This document shows positions 17,714-28,478 of a stretch of DNA of 64,000 nucleotides, piece after piece (the stretch's first letter is position 1; every line of letters begins with the position of its first letter). The translations under genes were made by a program, and so were the position numbers. Origin of the DNA: Legionellales bacterium (GTDB lineage Bacteria; Pseudomonadota; Gammaproteobacteria; DSM-16500); NCBI GenBank assembly GCA_947478495.1, contig CANJVW010000003.1, positions 1 to 64,000 on the forward strand, read 5' to 3'. The notes under the pieces are model-generated. The model did not search any database. It worked only from the letters and a program-made list of their open reading frames with translations, and was not told where the DNA came from.

Positions 17714-18217
17714 GTGGATATCAAAAAATCTTACGCGAATGGGTTCACCCTGATCGAAGTATTGGTTGTGATTGTGATTATCGCGATTGTGTCAGGGGTT
17801 GCGTTATTGACTTTTTCTCATGATCGACAACGGGATTGTGTGCGTGTCGCTGATTCTATCTCACATCTTTTATCATTAGCGGAAACAGACGCGATATTTC
17901 ATTCGACAACGTTTGGCTTAGTCATTTCATCGAATGGATTTGAAATGCTTCAATATCGAGAAGGGGACGCATCGTGGAAAGCACTGCCCAATCGATATTA
18001 TCATTTTCATCGATTGGGGTCGGATATTCAACTGACACTCTATATAGACAATAAAAAAGTATCTCTTGGCGGCGCGCCTTCTATTATTATTTCCAGTGAC
18101 GGTAGCGTGACACCGTTTGTGCTAGGAATAGGTTTAAGTGATGAGTTGCCTTCGTACCAATTAAAAATGGATAGCCATCACGAAATAAGCGCTGGATCAT
18201 TTCATGAAGAAGAGTAA
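17714..18217 (+). CDS. gspH: Type II secretion minor pseudopilin GspH
   Basis: A prepilin-like N-terminus (NG^FTLIEVLVVIVIIAIVSG) precedes a ~140-aa globular domain typical of GspH. It starts with GTG at 17714 after GAGAG. It overlaps gspI by 14 bases. Assignment as H rests on position and size, as the sequence family is variable. Confidence 0.85.
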   Translation: MDIKKSYANGFTLIEVLVVIVIIAIVSGVALLTFSHDRQRDCVRVADSISHLLSLAETDAIFHSTTFGLVISSNGFEMLQYREGDASWKALPNRYYHFHRLGSDIQLTLYIDNKKVSLGGAPSIIISSDGSVTPFVLGIGLSDELPSYQLKMDSHHEISAGSFHEEE

Positions 18218-18578
18218 ACAAGTTGGGTTTACTCTCATTGAAGTATTGATTGCTCTAGTCATATTAGCGATTGCATTGACCGCTGTGATGAAGTGCGCCG
18301 GACAAGACACAAAGAATGTATTGTATTTAGAGCAAAAAACGATAGCCGGGCTGGTAGGAATGAATGTGATGAACGAAGTGCGCGTCGGTTTGTTGAAGGT
18401 GCAATCTGCATCCGGCCCGTTGACAGGTACTTCGATAATGTTGAATAAAGAGTGGAAGTGGGAGGTGTCACTGTCAGAGACACCGCAACCCTCTATCCAA
18501 AAAATTAATGTTGATGTGTCATCCAGCACTTCTCAGCAAATGATTCGCTTGTGGGGCTATTTTTATGACGCATCGTAA
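18204..18578 (+). CDS. gspI: Type II secretion minor pseudopilin GspI
   Basis: 124 aa with prepilin site VG^FTLIEVLIALVILAIALT. GspI nucleates the pseudopilus tip with GspJ and GspK. It overlaps gspJ by 14 bases, indicating translational coupling. Confidence 0.9.
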   Translation: MKKSKQVGFTLIEVLIALVILAIALTAVMKCAGQDTKNVLYLEQKTIAGLVGMNVMNEVRVGLLKVQSASGPLTGTSIMLNKEWKWEVSLSETPQPSIQKINVDVSSSTSQQMIRLWGYFYDAS

Positions 18579-19188
18579 TATTAAGGGGTTCACATTATTA
18601 GAGATATTGATCGCAACATTTATTTTTACGATTGTGTCAGTGATTGTTGCGGGTGGTTTGCATAGCATGTTGAACGTGCAGACTGTGGTGAATAAAAAAT
18701 CTGATGCACTTGCTGAATGGCAAACGGCGTTTTTGCTGTTATCGCGAGATATACAACAAGCCGTTAATCGTCCTGTGACGAATGCAAAAGGAATACCAGA
18801 AGAAGCATTTATTGGTGAATCAGAACGCATGACGTTTACGTCAGGCGGTTTTGTGAATCCATTGGAGACGTCACCTCACAGTGCGCTGAGTCGCTTAACT
18901 TATTCAACAAAAGAGAGCCAATTGATTCGCACAAAATGGCCGGCCTTAGATGCGGTGTCGACCTCCATTCCTAATGATCGAGTGCTGCTACATGGGGTCA
19001 CCACGTTTCGCTTGGAATATCTGGACCATCGACGCGTTTTTCAAGCGCGTTGGCCGGTTGAAAATGAAAAAAAAGAAAATGGATTGCTGCCTCTCGCCGT
19101 TCGCGTGACGCTGACATTGGAAGGTCGGGGAACCATTAGTCAATTATATCTCGTGCCAGGAAAAACACCCGATGCAGCAGCTCTCTAA
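18565..19188 (+). CDS. gspJ: Type II secretion minor pseudopilin GspJ
   Basis: 207 aa with prepilin site KG^FTLLEILIATFIF and the GspJ-type DALAEWQTAFLLLSRDIQQ segment near residue 50. Its C-terminus overlaps the start of gspK by 17 bases. Confidence 0.92.
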   Translation: MTHRNIKGFTLLEILIATFIFTIVSVIVAGGLHSMLNVQTVVNKKSDALAEWQTAFLLLSRDIQQAVNRPVTNAKGIPEEAFIGESERMTFTSGGFVNPLETSPHSALSRLTYSTKESQLIRTKWPALDAVSTSIPNDRVLLHGVTTFRLEYLDHRRVFQARWPVENEKKENGLLPLAVRVTLTLEGRGTISQLYLVPGKTPDAAAL

Positions 19189-20110
19189 GCAAAGAGGCGC
19201 CGCGATTATTGTTGCATTATTTGTGATGAGTATTGTCGCCGTGATTTCTGTGATGTTGATGAGTCGGTTATTGATGGATGTGGAGCATACGGCGTTATGG
19301 CTGCGTGACGCACAAAATGGTTTTTCGGTGAGTGGTTCCGTGGATTGGGCGCGCGAAACATTGGGCAATGACTGGAGAAGAAGAGTACCAAATCAAGTGA
19401 TTGATCGCACCCCGATAAAATCTCCGGTGGATCAAGAAAATCATCAATTGATTTCGAGTGAGATCGAAGATGCGCAAGGTCGATTTAATGTGAATAATTT
19501 AGTGGATACCAAATCTCAAGAACAATTTGTGAGACTGCTAAAGACAATTGCGCCGACCCTAAGCGATGCGATAGCACAAAATATCACGGACGCCATTTCG
19601 AATTGGATCAGTCCGTCAGGTGATAACAAACAAGATGACTATTATGCTAAGTGTCATCCACCCTATCGTGCGGCGCATCGACTGATGGCGAGCATCAGTG
19701 AATTACGTTTGGTGCAAGGAATGACACGCGACTTATTTTTGGCCCTTTCGCCTTACGTGACCGCGTTGCCGGAATCATTAACGCCGATCAATATTAACAA
19801 CGCATCCATTCCCGTTTTGATGAGCTTGGACCCATCTTTTACGCTTGATACAGCCGATGGAATAGTCAAACGAGTCAAGACATTACCCTTTGTGTGCGTC
19901 GCGGATTTTGCAGCACTTGATTTTATGAAGACGCATCCCGTTCAAACGGAACGACTCACCGTTGAAAGTCACTATTTTTTAGTGAAAACGAATGTTTTCA
20001 CTGCTAAACTCGATGATTCAGAAAGAGTATTTTATACCTTAATACAACGAAAAGAGCAGAATGGGCGGTCGGAGCAAATGATGGTATGGCAAAGCATAGG
20101 TGTACCATGA
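19172..20110 (+). CDS. gspK: Type II secretion minor pseudopilin GspK
   Basis: 312 aa. The leader QRG^AAIIVALFVMSIVAVI lacks Glu5, as is usual for GspK, which caps the pseudopilus. An internal GRFNVNNLV segment (~residue 107) and INNASIPVLMSL are GspK-like. It ends with an ATGA overlap into gspL. Confidence 0.93.
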   Translation: MQQLSKQRGAAIIVALFVMSIVAVISVMLMSRLLMDVEHTALWLRDAQNGFSVSGSVDWARETLGNDWRRRVPNQVIDRTPIKSPVDQENHQLISSEIEDAQGRFNVNNLVDTKSQEQFVRLLKTIAPTLSDAIAQNITDAISNWISPSGDNKQDDYYAKCHPPYRAAHRLMASISELRLVQGMTRDLFLALSPYVTALPESLTPININNASIPVLMSLDPSFTLDTADGIVKRVKTLPFVCVADFAALDFMKTHPVQTERLTVESHYFLVKTNVFTAKLDDSERVFYTLIQRKEQNGRSEQMMVWQSIGVP

Positions 20111-21303
20111 CCGACAAGCGAATCTTGCTTTATCTGAACGGCAATACAGCGAGCTGGTTTTTGTCTGATAAGAGAGAACAGGGTTTATTCCACGGCGCAT
20201 TGACCGATGTTGTATTAATGGCAGCAGGATATCCCATCGATGTGATTGTGCCCAGTGAAGATGTGTTGTTAACGTCAGTGTCATTGCCGTCGCTTAACGC
20301 GCGACAAATTGCACAAGCGGTGCCTTTTGTCCTGGAAGAGCAATTGATTGATGATGTTCGAGAGCTGCATTTTGTGACAGGAGCGTGTACCCCTCAAGGC
20401 ATTTTTCCGGTGTTGGTTGTAAGTCGAAATAAAATGAATGAGTGGATCGGATTGTTACAATCCGCCGGGATTCAACCCGTTGCTCTTGTTCCTGATATTG
20501 TATTGCTGCCTTTTTCAGAAGATCATTGGACCGTTGCCTGTTTTAAAAATCGTTGCATTGTTCGTACGGGATTGTGTGGCGGTTTTGTTTGTAATCCTAT
20601 CCATCTCAATCAATTACTCCTGCTGCGGTTGAAAGAAGTGGAGGGTTCGCCTAAGGTGATTGATGTTTATCTGTTTGATGAAGTGGAAGATGTTGCGCTG
20701 TCGCTCGAGAGCGTTTCTGTCAATATGATTGATTCAACAAAAAGTGATTTTCTGATTGATTTTGGTCAGGCTAGCGATAGAACGCAATGGATGAATCTAT
20801 TGCAAGGACTTTATCAATGTAAGCAAAAAATGACAGCATCTCGGTGGTATTGGATGGCTGCGTTCGGGGTATTGGCGCTTTCCGTTTTGTGTGTTTTTGT
20901 TAGCAATGGTATATCACTTTTACTTTTTCAGCGTGCGCTGTCCGATACCCAAGATAAAATCTATTCTGTTTATCTACATCAATTTCCTGAAGCAACGACA
21001 CTGGTCGCACCGCGAGAGCGCATGGAGGAAAAACTGAAACGATTGACTGGGCGCGACCATCCCAATCCTTTTTTAACATTGTTGAGCGCAATGGTGAAGT
21101 CACCTACTCCTCGCGGCGTACGGTGGGAAGAAATGCAATTTCAAAATAATCACCTGATTTTAACGGTTTCGGCGACGAACGCTCAAGTGATTGATCAATG
21201 GATTAACGCGATACGCGGAACACATCTGAGTGTCCAACAAGAAAAACAAGAAAAATCGGGAGAGACATTGACTGTTCGTTTACATATTACGGGTGCTGTA
21301 TGA
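20107..21303 (+). CDS. gspL: Type II secretion inner-membrane platform protein GspL
   Basis: 398 aa. An actin-like cytoplasmic domain (residues 1-~240, with LPSLNARQIAQAVPFVLEE) precedes one transmembrane helix (~249-272) and a periplasmic domain. GspL links the GspE ATPase to the membrane complex. The start at 20107 overlaps the gspK stop; the earlier ATG at 20086 is less likely. Confidence 0.9.
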   Translation: MTDKRILLYLNGNTASWFLSDKREQGLFHGALTDVVLMAAGYPIDVIVPSEDVLLTSVSLPSLNARQIAQAVPFVLEEQLIDDVRELHFVTGACTPQGIFPVLVVSRNKMNEWIGLLQSAGIQPVALVPDIVLLPFSEDHWTVACFKNRCIVRTGLCGGFVCNPIHLNQLLLLRLKEVEGSPKVIDVYLFDEVEDVALSLESVSVNMIDSTKSDFLIDFGQASDRTQWMNLLQGLYQCKQKMTASRWYWMAAFGVLALSVLCVFVSNGISLLLFQRALSDTQDKIYSVYLHQFPEATTLVAPRERMEEKLKRLTGRDHPNPFLTLLSAMVKSPTPRGVRWEEMQFQNNHLILTVSATNAQVIDQWINAIRGTHLSVQQEKQEKSGETLTVRLHITGAV

Positions 21304-21773
21304 GAGAACGGTGGGCAGCGTTATCGGATCGAGAAAAACAAACCGTGCGCTGGGGCGCCATTGCGCTGGGTATTATTTTAGGGTATTTATTTTGTTGGAT
21401 GCCGCTTCATGAGAGCGTTATGGCGTCGCGTGAAAGCTTGCTTTCCAATCGGTCGTTGTTGGTGTGGATGCAGCAAACGGATCACCAAATGTCATCATTG
21501 ACGAGTGCGAGTTCGCGCAAAGGTAGCGCCTCTGATTCGCTTTTAATGCAGGTGCAGGCCAGTGCGCGAGAGAATGGATTGACCTCACTGTCATCATTTC
21601 AGCCGCTTGATGATAATACTGTTCAGATCAGTGGGCCTGAGGTAGAATTTGACCGGTTAATAAGTTGGTTGATTAATCAATGGGCAGATCAGGGGCTGGC
21701 GGTGTCGCAGGCTTTGGTGACATCAACAGATATGCCAGGGATTGTCTCAGCCAGTATCACATTAAAATATTAA
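21300..21773 (+). CDS. gspM: Type II secretion inner-membrane platform protein GspM
   Basis: 157 aa: short cytoplasmic start with DREKQTVRWG, one transmembrane helix (~residues 18-35), then a periplasmic ferredoxin-like domain. It partners GspL. ATGA overlap with gspL. It ends the gspG-M run; gspC, D, E, F and N are not in the window. Confidence 0.88.
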   Translation: MRERWAALSDREKQTVRWGAIALGIILGYLFCWMPLHESVMASRESLLSNRSLLVWMQQTDHQMSSLTSASSRKGSASDSLLMQVQASARENGLTSLSSFQPLDDNTVQISGPEVEFDRLISWLINQWADQGLAVSQALVTSTDMPGIVSASITLKY

Positions 21774-21785
21774 GAGACGTTCTTT

Positions 21786-22298
21786 ATGGCATTGATTCCG
21801 GTTGTCTATTATTCCTATCATCCTGCGCTGCATAAACAGGGCGCACCTGTTACGGTCTTTGATGACGCGCTGAGACAGCTCGTGCGCGACATGATTGAAA
21901 CGATGTACCATGAAAATGGCGTGGGCTTAGCTGCACCTCAAATTGGTATTTCTAAGCAAATTGCAGTCATTGATGTATCCAATGAACGCGATAAACCGTT
22001 TTGCATTATCAATCCTGTGATCACAGAAAAAACCGGGCTTGAAATGATGGAGGCGGGTTGTTTGTCTGTGCCAGGAACCTATGATAGCGTGTCGCGTGCA
22101 ACTTGGGTGAAGGTGCGCGCTCAAAATGAAAACGGTGAGTTTTTTGAGATAGAAGGCGATGGATTGTTGGGGCACTGCTTGCAACACGAGATCGATCATT
22201 TGTTCGGAAAATTGTATATCGATTACTTATCTCCGCTTAAGAAGAAAATGCGTTTGAAGCAAATGGAAAAAGCATTGAAGGCGCAGAGGTTTAAGTAA
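21786..22298 (+). CDS. def: Peptide deformylase
   Basis: Removes the N-formyl group from new proteins. All three metal motifs are present: GVGLAAPQIG (~residues 43-52), EAGCLSVPG (metal Cys), and QHEIDHLFG (HExxH). Length is 170 aa. It lies 12 bases after gspM, so it may be read from the gsp operon. A 146-bp palindromic element lies between it and the convergent cytochrome gene. Confidence 0.95.
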   Translation: MALIPVVYYSYHPALHKQGAPVTVFDDALRQLVRDMIETMYHENGVGLAAPQIGISKQIAVIDVSNERDKPFCIINPVITEKTGLEMMEAGCLSVPGTYDSVSRATWVKVRAQNENGEFFEIEGDGLLGHCLQHEIDHLFGKLYIDYLSPLKKKMRLKQMEKALKAQRFK

Positions 22299-22305
22299 TT
22301 TTTCT

Positions 22306-22451
22306 TGTCATCCCCGCGCAGGCGGGGATCCATTTTGTGTTTGGCTAATGCTCGCAAAATAGATGTATCTTGTTACTCCAGCTTGCGTTCCGCAAGCTTT
22401 TCTCTGCTAGAGATTTTTGCAAAGTGGGTCCCCGCCTGCGCGGGGATGACA
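22306..22451. repeat. 146-bp palindromic element, TCATCCCCGC family, copy 1
   Basis: Terminal arms TGTCATCCCCGCGCAGGCGG and its complement flank a core containing CAGCTTGCGTTCCGCAAGCT (itself a hairpin). It is the same length as, and highly similar to, copy 2 at 26107-26252. It fills the gap between two convergent genes. Confidence 0.93.
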
Positions 22452-22454
22452 GAA

Positions 22455-22997
22455 TTAATTGGGATACCACATTCTTTTTAATATGCCATCTTTATTAATA
22501 AACTGATGCTTCAATGCCCCGGTGACGTGCAGCACAAATGTTGCTATCAATGTATAAGACAACCATTGATGCACAGTGAATAATTGTTCTGACAGATGTT
22601 CATTGGGCTTTAATAAAGGGGGCATGACAAAAAGTCCGAAAAAAGACGGGAGACGCCCTTCAGCGGATTTCATTAGCCAGCCGCTGATTGGCATCGTGAA
22701 TAATAAAATATAAAACATCCATTGTGCTCCGCGCGCCGCTAAGCGTTCTATGCTAGGCAAAAAATCGAGAGAGGGAGTGATATTTTTCAGACGCCATATT
22801 AGTCTCGCTGTGATAAATGCCAGTATTAATAACCCCCATTCTTTGTGCCAACCCGATATCATGGTGTGTATTGCGTTGTGAGATCCATACACCATGTATA
22901 GACCCATGACCACAAGGCTAATGACCCAGATCGCCATTATCCAGTGAAACAGGATGGCGATTAATCCATAGCGAGTAGCGGTATTTTTTATTTCCAT
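22455..22997 (-). CDS. Cytochrome b561-family protein
   Basis: 180-aa, four-helix membrane protein of the bacterial di-haem cytochrome b561 type. An early YGLIAILFHWIMAIWV helix, a GWHKEWGLLILAFITARL helix, and late VHQWLSYTLIATFVLHVTGALKH supply the expected haem histidines. It probably passes electrons from ubiquinol in the inner membrane. Confidence 0.9.
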   Translation of the reverse strand: MEIKNTATRYGLIAILFHWIMAIWVISLVVMGLYMVYGSHNAIHTMISGWHKEWGLLILAFITARLIWRLKNITPSLDFLPSIERLAARGAQWMFYILLFTMPISGWLMKSAEGRLPSFFGLFVMPPLLKPNEHLSEQLFTVHQWLSYTLIATFVLHVTGALKHQFINKDGILKRMWYPN

Positions 22998-23140
22998 TCT
23001 ATCTTCTCCCTATCGTATTAACCTATAATTGATCAGAAAGATTTTGGTACCACAGGAGCTATCCTAAAAATATACTGGGAAATTGACACGGAAATGCTAG
23101 GAATGTAACGACTTCCATGTTTGGCGAAAACCTTGATAAC

Positions 23141-23191
23141 TCAAACCTGCCTGCGCTTCTCCGTGTTTTTTAACCATCTGGAAATCAGTAG
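23141..23191 (-). pseudogene. Displaced 3' end of a recG gene (remnant)
   Basis: Read on the minus strand this gives LLISRWLKNTEKRRQV and a stop, against PLISRWLKNTEKYGQV and a stop at the end of intact recG (23765). Thirteen of 16 residues match. About 39 of 51 bases match, and most differences are third-position or synonymous, as expected for a diverged copy of the coding end. It starts where the YoeB frame stops. The toxin-antitoxin pair therefore lies between two recG ends. Confidence 0.78.
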
Positions 23192-23439
23192 TGATATCGA
23201 CATTGAGCAATCCATAATTCGTCATCCTGAATCTTGTATATAAGTCTGTGCTCGCGGTTAATGCGGCGAGACCAATACCCCTTCCATTGATGCTTAAGCG
23301 GTTCGGGATCACCTATTCCATGAAATGCATCTCTCTCTGTTTCTTTAATGAGATTGTTGATGCGTTTTAATATCTTTTTATCATTTTCCTCCCAAAAAAG
23401 ATAATCTTCCCAGGCGTGCATTGACCAAACGATCTTCAT
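23185..23439 (-). CDS. yoeB: YoeB/Txe-family mRNA interferase toxin
   Basis: 84 aa, a ribosome-dependent mRNA-cleaving toxin of the RelE fold. It shows MHAWEDYLFW at the start, GDPEPLKHQWKGYWSRRINREHRL (catalytic Glu and Arg region), and the CRYHY C-terminus with the catalytic His. All expected residues are present, so it looks active. It overlaps the antitoxin by 4 bases. Its stop codon lies in sequence shared with the recG remnant. Confidence 0.93.
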   Translation of the reverse strand: MKIVWSMHAWEDYLFWEENDKKILKRINNLIKETERDAFHGIGDPEPLKHQWKGYWSRRINREHRLIYKIQDDELWIAQCRYHY

Positions 23440-23690
23440 TCTTCAATCAACTTTTTGACTTTACCCTTCTTTTTCTCAAGCTGTACGATAGCTTGATTAA
23501 GCCGTTCTGCATTTTTTATGCTTGCCATGAGATAAGCTGTTTCTTCATAGGATTTGAAATCTTCAAGAGACATCACGACGGCAGGCTTACCTGATTGTCT
23601 TGTCACTAATATAGGTCGATGGTTATCATTTACCCTGTCAAATGCTGAAGCTAAATTAGTTCTAAAGCTAGAATAATTCATATTTTCCAT
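23436..23690 (-). CDS. yefM: YefM-family antitoxin
   Basis: 84 aa. The Phd/YefM fold begins MENMNYSSFRTNLASAFDRV, followed by ILVTRQSGKPAVVMSLEDF. The basic/charged C-terminus neutralises the toxin. The start at 23690 fits the family; an upstream extension would read through the operator. It is the first gene of the yefM-yoeB operon. Confidence 0.93.
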   Translation of the reverse strand: MENMNYSSFRTNLASAFDRVNDNHRPILVTRQSGKPAVVMSLEDFKSYEETAYLMASIKNAERLNQAIVQLEKKKGKVKKLIEE

Positions 23691-23709
23691 TTTGGATCCC
23701 TTTGTTATC

Positions 23710-23731
23710 ATTGTACTCATTATTGTACAAT
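23710..23731. promoter_or_regulatory. YefM-YoeB operator
   Basis: A perfect 10-bp palindrome ATTGTACAAT (23722-23731) with the TGTACA core known for YefM-YoeB autoregulation, next to a second ATTGTAC half-site at 23710. It lies upstream of the antitoxin start, where repressor binding would block transcription. Confidence 0.72.
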
Positions 23732-23764
23732 GCCAGCTCGCTGTCAAGTATTGCCACCATCTTT

Positions 23765-25843
23765 TTAAACCTGTCCATATTTCTCTGTATTTTTCAACCA
23801 TCTAGAAATCAGTGGCTGTATTTTTTCAGGATGATGCTCAGTGATGTCATGAGCGGCATCGGTGACCTTGGGGAATAGGTGAGTATCGCGTATGAAATCG
23901 GCGACACGTAGCGAGACATCACCCGTTTGTTGAGTGCCCAATACCTCGCCCGCGCCTCGCAATAGCAAATCGCGTTCTGCAATTTTAAAGCCATCTGTTG
24001 TTTCGCGTAAAATATGTAAACGTTCTTTTGCGAGACGCGACAGAGGGGCTTGATACATCAATAGGCAATAACTCATCGTGGTTCCTCGACCAATGCGACC
24101 GCGTAATTGATGTAATTGCGCAAGCCCTAAGCGTTCCGCATTTTCGATAATCATGATGCTTGCGTTTGGTACGTCAACGCCCACTTCGATGACGGTTGTT
24201 GCCACTAACAATTGTATTTCGTTATTTTTAAATGATTGCATGATCGATTCTTTTGTCAACGAATTCATGCGGCCGTGCAGTAATGCAACTCGGATTTCGG
24301 GCAGTGCATTTTTGAGGGCTTCTGCTTTTTTTTCTGCGGCTTCGCATTGCAACACATCGGATTCTTCGATGAGCGTGCAGACCCAATAGGCTTGTCGTCC
24401 CGATTGAGCTATTTCTCGAATACGGTTAAGAATATCATCTCGATGAGCATTATCCATCACGCGCGTGACAATCGGTAACCGTCCCGGTGGGAGCTCGTCA
24501 ATAATAGAGTAATCTAAATCAGCATACAAGCTCATCGCCAGCGTGCGTGGAATGGGTGTTGCTGTCATCACGAGTTGATGCGGGAAATAATTGCCTTGCT
24601 TTCCTTTCTCACGCAGATAAGCGCGTTGCGCCACACCAAAGCGATGTTGCTCATCAACTACCATGAGCGCTAAATTTGAAAAAGTGACACCCGCTTGGAA
24701 AATGGCTTGAGTACCTATGATGATGTGCGCCTCCCCGTTTTCAATCTGTCGAAGTGTTTTTTGTTTGTCGGATGATTTCATATGGCCTGACAACATGACA
24801 ACGTTCACACCTAATGACACCATCCATGATTTGAACGTGCGATAATGTTGATCGACGAGTAATTGGGTGGGCGCCAAGAGTGCTGCTTGATAGCCTTCGT
24901 TTACGGCAGACAGCATGGCGGTTGCCGCGACAATCGTTTTTCCTGATCCCACATCGCCTTGTACTAGCCGTAACATGGGATAGGGTTTTTTTAAATCCTG
25001 CGTAATTTCATCGCTCACCCTTTTTTGTGCTGTGGTAAGCTGAAAGGGCAGTGATTTTAATAGCGTATTAGATAACAGATTAGGTTTTAAAAAAGGGTTG
25101 GCGAGATGCGCCTGAAACGATTTTTTTAAACAGTGCAATGCCAATCGATGCGCTAACAATTCTTCTAGTCCGAGACGGGTTTGCGCGCTATGTTTTCGTG
25201 TTAATAAAATATCAATAGAGGTATTAGGCGGAGGGCGATGCACGAAAAGCAACGCTTCTTTTAATGTGGGCAAATGGAGTTTTTCAAGAAGAGAAGCAGG
25301 TAGCAATTCTTCTAATAGAGCGCCTTTCTCGAGGTGTTGCAGCGCTTGTTTTGTTAATTTTCGCAATGTGAGCTGGCTGAGTCCCTCTGTAGTGGGGTAA
25401 ATGGGCGTGAGATGTTGATCGATGATCAGAGGGCTTCCGGGTTCAGTGATACTGCATTCAGGATGAATCATTTCCGATCCATTAATGCGTTGTTGCACTT
25501 CGCCAAACGCGCGTAAGCGCATGCCGACTTGCAATGGTTTTCCCTGTAGGGCATTCATAAAAAAGAATCGTACGTGCAACGTACCGGTTTCATCGCGAAG
25601 TTGACACAATAGTTTTGTACGTCCGACAGGAGGACGTGTGATATCCACAATCTCGCCTTCAATGAGCGCATGATCACCCGCGGATAAAGTGGATATGGCA
25701 TGGATACGTGTGCGATCTTGATAGCGAGCAGGTAAATGAAACAAGAGATCTTGAATCGTTTCTATATTGATGCGCGTCAAGCATTCAGCGATGCGGGGTC
25801 CGACACCCGTTAGCGTTCGACAAGATACTGTATTGAGATCCAT
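23765..25843 (-). CDS. recG: ATP-dependent DNA helicase RecG
   Basis: Remodels stalled replication forks and branched DNA. 692 aa: N-terminal wedge/OB domain (~residues 1-160), then helicase motifs GDVGSGKT (~297), DEQHRFG, TATPIPRTL, and the C-terminal RGRIGRG motif. The last codons, at the toxin-antitoxin side, are duplicated as a diverged remnant beyond yoeB. Confidence 0.96.
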   Translation of the reverse strand: MDLNTVSCRTLTGVGPRIAECLTRINIETIQDLLFHLPARYQDRTRIHAISTLSAGDHALIEGEIVDITRPPVGRTKLLCQLRDETGTLHVRFFFMNALQGKPLQVGMRLRAFGEVQQRINGSEMIHPECSITEPGSPLIIDQHLTPIYPTTEGLSQLTLRKLTKQALQHLEKGALLEELLPASLLEKLHLPTLKEALLFVHRPPPNTSIDILLTRKHSAQTRLGLEELLAHRLALHCLKKSFQAHLANPFLKPNLLSNTLLKSLPFQLTTAQKRVSDEITQDLKKPYPMLRLVQGDVGSGKTIVAATAMLSAVNEGYQAALLAPTQLLVDQHYRTFKSWMVSLGVNVVMLSGHMKSSDKQKTLRQIENGEAHIIIGTQAIFQAGVTFSNLALMVVDEQHRFGVAQRAYLREKGKQGNYFPHQLVMTATPIPRTLAMSLYADLDYSIIDELPPGRLPIVTRVMDNAHRDDILNRIREIAQSGRQAYWVCTLIEESDVLQCEAAEKKAEALKNALPEIRVALLHGRMNSLTKESIMQSFKNNEIQLLVATTVIEVGVDVPNASIMIIENAERLGLAQLHQLRGRIGRGTTMSYCLLMYQAPLSRLAKERLHILRETTDGFKIAERDLLLRGAGEVLGTQQTGDVSLRVADFIRDTHLFPKVTDAAHDITEHHPEKIQPLISRWLKNTEKYGQV

Positions 25844-25948
25844 AGGGAGCCTAAGCGTTTTGAGATACCATTCTGTGTGAAGTAAAGCGCTTCGTCAATA
25901 TGAGTTATTTGACAAAACAACGATTTCTGCTTACAGTGCAGACTCTTA

Positions 25949-26032
25949 GCCGAGATGGTGGAATTGGTAGACACGCAAGCTTCAGGTGCTTGTAGGGGTA
26001 ACCCTGTGGAGGTTCGAGTCCTCTTCCCGGCA
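25949..26032 (+). tRNA. tRNA-Leu (anticodon CAG)
   Basis: A class II tRNA of 84 nt. Acceptor GCCGAGA, D-arm TGGTAGACACGC, anticodon stem CAAGC-TTCAGGT-GCTTG (CAG), a long variable arm GGGGTAACCC, T-loop TTCGAGT, and discriminator A. CCA is not encoded. The acceptor stem has one A-C mismatch at pair 5. Confidence 0.93.
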
Positions 26033-26106
26033 GATCTAAGCGGCCCATCTAGTCTCACGCCGGCAGCGAAATTGCAAATACACCTTTTCTGCTCATTCCT
26101 ATTTTT

Positions 26107-26252
26107 TGTCATCCCCGCGAAGGCGGGGATCTATTTTGCGCTTGGCTAATGTTGGCGGAATGGATGTATCTTGTTACTCCAGCTTGCGTTCCGCAAGCTT
26201 TTCGCTGTTAGAGATTTTTTCAGAATGGATCCCCGCCTGCGCGGGGATGACA
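26107..26252. repeat. 146-bp palindromic element, TCATCCCCGC family, copy 2
   Basis: Same size and arms as copy 1 (22306-22451), with a near-identical core from CTTGTTACTCCAGCTTGCG onward and scattered substitutions. It lies between the tRNA and purA. Confidence 0.93.
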
Positions 26253-26259
26253 GAGTTGT

Positions 26260-28464
<2,205 letters not shown>

Positions 28465-28478
<14 letters not shown>

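Noticed and set aside
23097-23312. A separate 71-codon frame downstream of yoeB
   Set aside because: It overlaps yoeB in another frame and its sequence is explained by the recG remnant and yoeB.
26033-26106. Attachment site or integrated element next to tRNA-Leu
   Set aside because: No integrase and no duplicated tRNA 3' end; only a short CCGGCAG match, too small to call.
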